Shown: one piece after another, positions 59,951-64,000 of the stretch | Position numbering within the stretch: position 1 is the stretch's first letter | Layout of the letters: each line of letters begins with the position of its first letter | Assembly (NCBI RefSeq): GCF_036226745.1 | Contig: NZ_CP109013.1 | Location: 8,370,001 to 8,434,000, forward strand | Origin: Streptomyces sp. NBC_00683 | GTDB lineage: Bacteria > Actinomycetota > Actinomycetes > Streptomycetales > Streptomycetaceae | Direction: 5' to 3' | DNA length: 64,000 nt | The notes under the pieces: model-generated | The model's input: the letters and a program-made list of their open reading frames with translations, nothing else | What the model was told of the DNA's origin: nothing | Databases searched by the model: none | Position numbers and translations under genes: made by a program

Positions 59951-60505
59951 AGCGCAGCGGATCGCCGCAGGCGGCCTACAACAAGGTGGCGATCACCGAC
60001 GAGTCCGCGACGACGGCGGGGAACTACGACGGTGAGGGCAACAGCTTCTCGGCGCAGAAGCTTGCCGCGGTCGGCCTGACACCCGGGGCGACCGTCGAGG
60101 CCCTGGGCGCCGAACTGACCTGGCCGGACGTCCCGGCCGGCACGAAGGACAACGTCGGCAGCGCCGGACAGGCCATCACGCTGAGCGGCAAGGGCAGCAA
60201 GCTGGTGTTCCTCGGCTCGGGCGTCACGAGCGCCGCCACGGGCAGCACCACCGTCTACTACACCGACGGCACCTCGACCACGGGAACCTTCGGCTTCCCC
60301 AACTGGTCGTTCGACCCGGTCACCGCGCACGGCGCCACCCTGGTCAAGTCGACCGACGACCGCAACCGACCGGACGGCTACGGCAACGCCACGGTGTAGT
60401 AGAGCGACTTCGCCAACTCGTCCCGCTGGACCCGTCCAGGACTGGAGTTCGTGGTCCTGCCCGCGAATGCCAACGTCCATGCCTTCGACATGGCGATCGC
60501 CCCTG
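59951..60505 (+). pseudogene. C-terminal remnant of a secreted glycoside hydrolase
   Basis: AYNKVAITDESATTAGNYDG, NSFSAQKLAAVGLTPGA and FGFPNWSFDP match the C-terminal beta-sandwich attached to several Streptomyces secreted glycosidases; the final FVVLPANANVHAFDMAIAP lies after an in-frame stop in another frame. No catalytic domain remains. A T-tailed terminator follows. Confidence 0.65.
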
Positions 60506-60533
60506 ATCGTCCCGGAGCGGGCATGCGCGAAAC

Positions 60534-60566
60534 GGGGGTGGCGCAGATGTGCCGCCCCCTCTTTTT
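60534..60566 (+). terminator. Rho-independent terminator with T tract
   Basis: A 9-bp stem (60534-60542 with 60551-60559, one G-T pair) is followed directly by TCTTTTT. It lies 29 bp beyond the glycosidase remnant. Confidence 0.8.
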
Positions 60567-60699
60567 CCGCCCCGCCGGACGCCCACGTTCGACGTCACGG
60601 AACGCTGACGGTCAAGGAGCACGCACAGTAGTTCCGCCACTCGTGGCGGGTGTACTCGAGCACCGCGGGATACGAGTCCGGGGCCGCTCCTCGTATCGC

Positions 60700-60965
60700 T
60701 CAGTCCAGACCGTAGGCGCGGACCAACGTCTGGGTGACGGTGGCGCCGTCAGCGGTCGTGAGCTCCACCTTCAGATGGACATAGCCACTGCTTGCCGGCA
60801 CCCCGGCACGGTGGCGATCTTCTGCGTGCCGGTGCCGGTGACCGACAGCTCGGTCCAGTCGCCGGCGGGGATTCCTGCGACCGAGCTCTGCGATCCGGCT
60901 GCGAACATGGCCTTCGTCCGGGTGATCGGGACGGGCTTTCCGCCGGATGCGTCGGTGACGTTTCA
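60700..60965 (-). pseudogene. Second subtilase-type C-terminal remnant
   Basis: One frame reads GIPAGDWTELSVTGTGTQKI and another, after a shift, SGYVHLKVELTTADGATVTQ and TLVRAYGLD-stop. The closing VTQTLVRAYGL is the same tail type as the remnant at 26437-26680 but clearly diverged. Confidence 0.55.
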
Positions 60966-61247
60966 GGTGACCGGGCCTCTCGGCCGGGACCAGAGCGAGC
61001 GACGGTTGGCCAGCCGGGCCGCGCGACGCAAGACGGCTTCTGCGCCAGCATGTTCCCAGGCAAGGCTCGGCCGTTCGGGCCGTCGTCGGCAATACGCGCA
61101 ATCAGGATCACTGCAGACGCCTTCACGCCATTCGTCGCACACCACGCACAGCGCTGCGTCGAACCGTTCGCAGTAATCCTGCCTGGCGCCGCACCGCAGG
61201 CATGATCCGGACTTCGGCCGGCCGGCGGAGGGGCGCTTACGAGGCAT
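60963..61247 (-). CDS. Cys-rich small protein (possibly truncated)
   Basis: Starts MPRKRPSAGRPKSGSCLRCG; Cys pairs CLRC, CVVC and CAYC with CSDPDC suggest two zinc sites. After RPERPS the C-terminal 30 residues are Arg-rich and run into the subtilase remnant, so the original stop may be lost. It begins 15 bp after the preceding gene on the same strand. Confidence 0.5.
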   Translation of the reverse strand: MPRKRPSAGRPKSGSCLRCGARQDYCERFDAALCVVCDEWREGVCSDPDCAYCRRRPERPSLAWEHAGAEAVLRRAARLANRRSLWSRPRGPVT

Positions 61248-61262
61248 CCCCCTGTCCGAGGT

Positions 61263-61682
61263 TCAGCATCTCCGCGTCCACCACGGCTGAGACGGGTCGC
61301 CGTAGGAGTCCACAATCGTGCGGGAACAGTAGACCTCGTCAAGCGGATGCACCAGCCGCCGGAGCTCCCGCGATGCACCTGTCGGCAGCCCGCACAGGGC
61401 CTGCTCCAGTATCTCTCGTGGATGAGCGTCAGAGGGACAGCACGCTTCAACTCCGCAGCCACGGACCGGTGGATCCGTCAGCCTACGGGCCGGGCCGTGA
61501 ACGGTGCCGACCCACCGAGCCATCGCATCGGCGATGGCTCCTGGCCACAAAAGTGAATCCTCGAACGCGGCAATCTCGCTCTGTGCGCGCGCCGAGACCC
61601 CAGAAACGATCTTCCTGCCGGGCCCCGGGCGGAGCCTACGCGACAACTTGGCGCGCACCTGGCCTGGCCGTCTACGCGCCAT
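61263..61682 (-). CDS. Hypothetical protein, 139 aa, paired with Cys-rich protein
   Basis: Basic N-terminus, then SEIAAFEDSLLWPGAIADAM and LRRLVHPLDEVYCSRTI, ending PWWTRRC. AAAGG lies 5 nt before the ATG. The order (this gene, then the Cys-rich one) and the ~15-bp spacing suggest a conserved two-gene unit. No known domain. Confidence 0.6.
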   Translation of the reverse strand: MARRRPGQVRAKLSRRLRPGPGRKIVSGVSARAQSEIAAFEDSLLWPGAIADAMARWVGTVHGPARRLTDPPVRGCGVEACCPSDAHPREILEQALCGLPTGASRELRRLVHPLDEVYCSRTIVDSYGDPSQPWWTRRC

Positions 61683-61852
61683 AGGCCTTTCGTTGGTTCG
61701 TCATGGACGACATCCTCCCAGAGTGAGGCCGTTCCGATCAATGCTGCCCCGACACTCCGGCCTGTCCGCTGCCCGGGAGGCAGACTTCCCGACCTCTCTT
61801 GATCTCCCGTCGATTACACGTACGCTACGTATCACCGCAGGTCGAAGGCCAT

Positions 61853-62395
61853 CTATGGACTCCCGCGGTCGGTAAACCCGCACACAATCCACGTGGCCAA
61901 CAGGTACTCCATCTCCGCCGGTGTCCACGTCGCGTCGCCCTCCGGATCGGCGCCGCGGTCAGCAACGTCGATGCCGCGGTGGCCCGGGAGGAGCTCCAGC
62001 AGCAGCGACTGGATCCCGGCGAAAGCCCGCTCGCAGGCGGCCTTGTCCGGCGGCCGCATCGCCCGGGCCGGCAGCAGATCGACCCCGAGCGTCGTTGCCG
62101 CCTGGACGAAGTGGTGGCTCTTGTAGACGGCACCGTGGTCGCTGGCCAACGTCTCCGGGGCGAAGAACGGCAGCCCGGCGACCGGGTGCCCGGCCAACTC
62201 TGCCACCAGCGCCGCGGGGGCCCCGGGAGAGGGCCACTTCGTCTCCGGGCCCCAGTCCGAGCGCATCGGCAGCGGCAGCAGCACCTCACCACGGGCCCGC
62301 ACCGATACTGTCTTCGGTGCCCGGTCGTAGTGAGTGCGCTCCCGGGCAGCTGCTGCTCAGTGGGCAGCCCTGGCCCAGGACAGGTGGGCCGGCTA
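61853..62395 (-). pseudogene. Remnant of a Mu/TnsB-type transposase (integrase core)
   Basis: THYDRAPKTVSVRARGEVLL, ETLASDHGAVYKSHHFVQAA, LGVDLLPARAMRPPDKAACE and RAFAGIQSLLLELLPGHRGI carry the second catalytic Asp (SDHG) and Glu (CERAF) region of the rve/Mu transposase core. Upstream an in-frame TGA stands in AAH-stop-AAAARERTHY where the family has Trp, and the first Asp domain and the C-terminal part are missing. So it is dead. Confidence 0.75.
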
Positions 62396-62668
62396 CCTCG
62401 CGGCGCTCAGAGCTACTGAATAGGTCAAGAACAACGGCTCTTCACCAGTTCGTGGCCAGCCACAAGTGCATCGATGGCACGAGCGACAGCCACCGATCGG
62501 CGACCAACTCCAGCCAACTGACCCCCAGGAGGCGGCCCGCCAACCTCATGCCCATCGAGTTCGGCGGCATCGGGTTCCTCGAACAGCACCCTCCGAGCGC
62601 AGGAAGTCCGCATCACGCATCGGGAAGGTCTGATCCGGGGTGGTCGACTGCCGATGCAGCCTGTCCGC

Positions 62669-63064
62669 TCAGGCCTTGAGGGCGTGTCCAGTCGTTGCGT
62701 CCACGTGATCGGGGATCTCATCGTGGCGGTCGCCCACGGTTGGTGTCCCAGTCGGCTCGAACATGAGGATCGCGGCACCGGACGGTGCGTACGGCTTGTG
62801 CTCGGTACCTGCGGGGACGGTGAAGACCGCTCCCTGCGGAAGCAGGACCGTGCGCTCACCCTCGGGCTCACGCAACGAGATGTGCAGCTCCCCGTCGAGC
62901 ACCAGGAAGAATTCGTCGGTGTCGTTGTGGGCGTGCCAGATGTGTTCGCCTGCGACCTTGGCGATCCGGACGTCGTAGTCGTTGACGCGCGTGACGATGC
63001 GGGGGCTCCACAACGCATCGAAGGAGGCCAGAGCCTTGCTGAGGGGGATGGGCTGGTTACTCAT
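62669..63064 (-). CDS. Cupin-domain protein
   Basis: A 131-residue single cupin: motif 1 HIWHAHNDTDEFFLVLDGEL with the His-x-His and Glu metal ligands, and motif 2 PAGTEHKPYA with the fourth His. GGAGGATGAGCCC precedes the ATG. Divergent from the GlxA-type regulator with 52 bp between, so it is a probable target of that regulator. Confidence 0.85.
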   Translation of the reverse strand: MSNQPIPLSKALASFDALWSPRIVTRVNDYDVRIAKVAGEHIWHAHNDTDEFFLVLDGELHISLREPEGERTVLLPQGAVFTVPAGTEHKPYAPSGAAILMFEPTGTPTVGDRHDEIPDHVDATTGHALKA

Positions 63065-63116
63065 GGGCTCATCCTCCGCGGTTTCGCAGGGGCAGCGTGA
63101 GTGCTAGGAATTGCAC

Positions 63117-64000
63117 ATGGCGAAAGAATCCTCGCATCCAGCTCACGCGGCGGGCACACACCGGGTGGTCGTGATCGTGGACGAGAACTCGAACCCCTTC
63201 GAGCTCGGCTGTGCAACCGAGGTCTTCGGCCTCCGCAGGCCGGAGATCGGCCGCGTTCTCTACGACTTCAGGCTCTGTTCCCCCGAGCCCCGCACCCCGA
63301 TGCGAGACGGATTCTTCACGCTCACGGGAGTCGCCGGCTTGGAAGCGGCCGATGCGGCGGACACCTTGATCGTCCCCAACCGCCCCGACGTCGAGGTGCC
63401 CCGCCGACCCGCTGTGCTCGACGCCATCCGGCGGGCGCACGCGCGTGGCGCACGCCTGATCGGCCTCTGCAGTGGCGCCTTCACCCTGGCGGAGGCCGGC
63501 GTGCTCGACGGGCGGCGGGCCACCGCCCACTGGCAGTGGGCGGCTTCTTTCCGATCCCGTTTCCCTGCTGTCCACCTCGAAACAGACGTGCTGTTCGTGG
63601 ATGACGGTGACATCCTCACCGCTGCGGGAAGCGCGGCCGCACTCGATCTCGGGCTGCATGTGGTCCGCCGCGACTACGGCGCCGAGATTGCCAACTCCGT
63701 GAGTCGGCGACTGGTCTTCGCGGCGCACAGGGACGGCGGGCAGCGGCAGTTCGTGGAGCGTCCCATGCCCGACTTCCCCGACGAGTCCCTGGCACCCGTC
63801 CTGGCCTGGGCGCAGGAACGGCTCGACTCACCGCTCACGGTGTCAGACCTTGCGGCACAGGCGGCGGTCAGCCCTGCGACGCTGCATCGTCGCTTCCGGG
63901 CACAGCTGGGAACGACCCCGTTGATGTGGCTCACGGGAGAGCGACTTGCCTTGGCCTGCCGATTGATCGAACGAGGCGAGTCACGATTTGAGGTGGTCGC
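63117..64000 (+). CDS. GlxA-family transcriptional regulator (DJ-1/PfpI + AraC), 3'-truncated by window end
   Basis: Runs open from the ATG at 63117 (AGGAA 7 nt upstream) to the end of the window, 294 codons. The N-terminal DJ-1/PfpI-like domain (VVVIVDENSNPFELGCATEV, GLCSGAFTLAEAGVLDGRRA with the elbow Cys) is followed by an AraC HTH (SPLTVSDLAAQAAVSPATLH and RRFRAQLGTTPLMWLTGERL). A short part of the second HTH and the C-terminus lie beyond base 64000. Confidence 0.9.
   Translation, partial: MAKESSHPAHAAGTHRVVVIVDENSNPFELGCATEVFGLRRPEIGRVLYDFRLCSPEPRTPMRDGFFTLTGVAGLEAADAADTLIVPNRPDVEVPRRPAVLDAIRRAHARGARLIGLCSGAFTLAEAGVLDGRRATAHWQWAASFRSRFPAVHLETDVLFVDDGDILTAAGSAAALDLGLHVVRRDYGAEIANSVSRRLVFAAHRDGGQRQFVERPMPDFPDESLAPVLAWAQERLDSPLTVSDLAAQAAVSPATLHRRFRAQLGTTPLMWLTGERLALACRLIERGESRFEVV

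Overview
The window is high-GC actinobacterial DNA with many GTG/TTG starts, Tat and lipoprotein signals, GC-rich hairpin terminators and gene families typical of Streptomyces. No rRNA, tRNA or CRISPR array was seen.

Left part (1-19.7 kb): a clavulanic-acid-type clavam gene cluster. It starts inside clavulanate dehydrogenase (car). A two-HTH LysR-type regulator like ClaR and a convergent oligopeptide-binding protein (oppA1) follow. Next comes a block not expected in this cluster type: a 1358-residue secreted transglycosylase/SGNH-hydrolase fusion, a small membrane protein, a SARP regulator and a Tat-exported metallo-beta-lactamase-fold protein. After it come oat (ornithine acetyltransferase) and, divergently, ceaS-bls-pah-cas, which make the clavam nucleus up to clavaminate: carboxyethylarginine, then deoxyguanidinoproclavaminate, hydroxylation, amidino removal, and oxidative cyclisation with desaturation. 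A penicillin-binding protein, probably for self-resistance, closes the cluster. Catalytic residues are intact (Thr181 in Oat, Glu57 in CeaS, Tyr345/Glu379/Lys440 in Bls, His144/Glu146/His279 in Cas). The SARP upstream region holds a 16-bp site one base from the DasR (dre) consensus and a large dyad beside the start codon.

Middle part (19.8-44 kb): mostly single genes separated by hairpin terminators. They include a lipoprotein, a methyltransferase, an FKBP isomerase, a cytochrome P450, VOC, YCII and dihydrofolate-reductase-like proteins, a GH11 xylanase with the paired xylanase operator, a tripeptidyl-aminopeptidase-like hydrolase, a GH15 hydrolase, a barstar-like protein, a carboxymuconolactone-decarboxylase-like protein without its CxxC beside a decayed ECF sigma gene, a GNAT enzyme and an MFS exporter.

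Right part (44-64 kb): accessory sequence with much decay. Remnants are seen of ISL3 (at 25 kb), IS5-like, IS110 and Mu/TnsB-type transposases, an SGNH-ricin-lectin protein, a DNA ligase, a GNAT enzyme, a glycoside hydrolase and two subtilase tails. Intact genes lie among them: two small secreted proteins, a nonapeptide-repeat protein, HIT and vWA proteins, a nucleotide-sugar-reductase-like SDR, a hendecad-repeat basic protein, and a divergent cupin/GlxA-type regulator pair at the right edge. The mix of intact niche genes, scars and low coding density resembles a chromosome-arm or island region.
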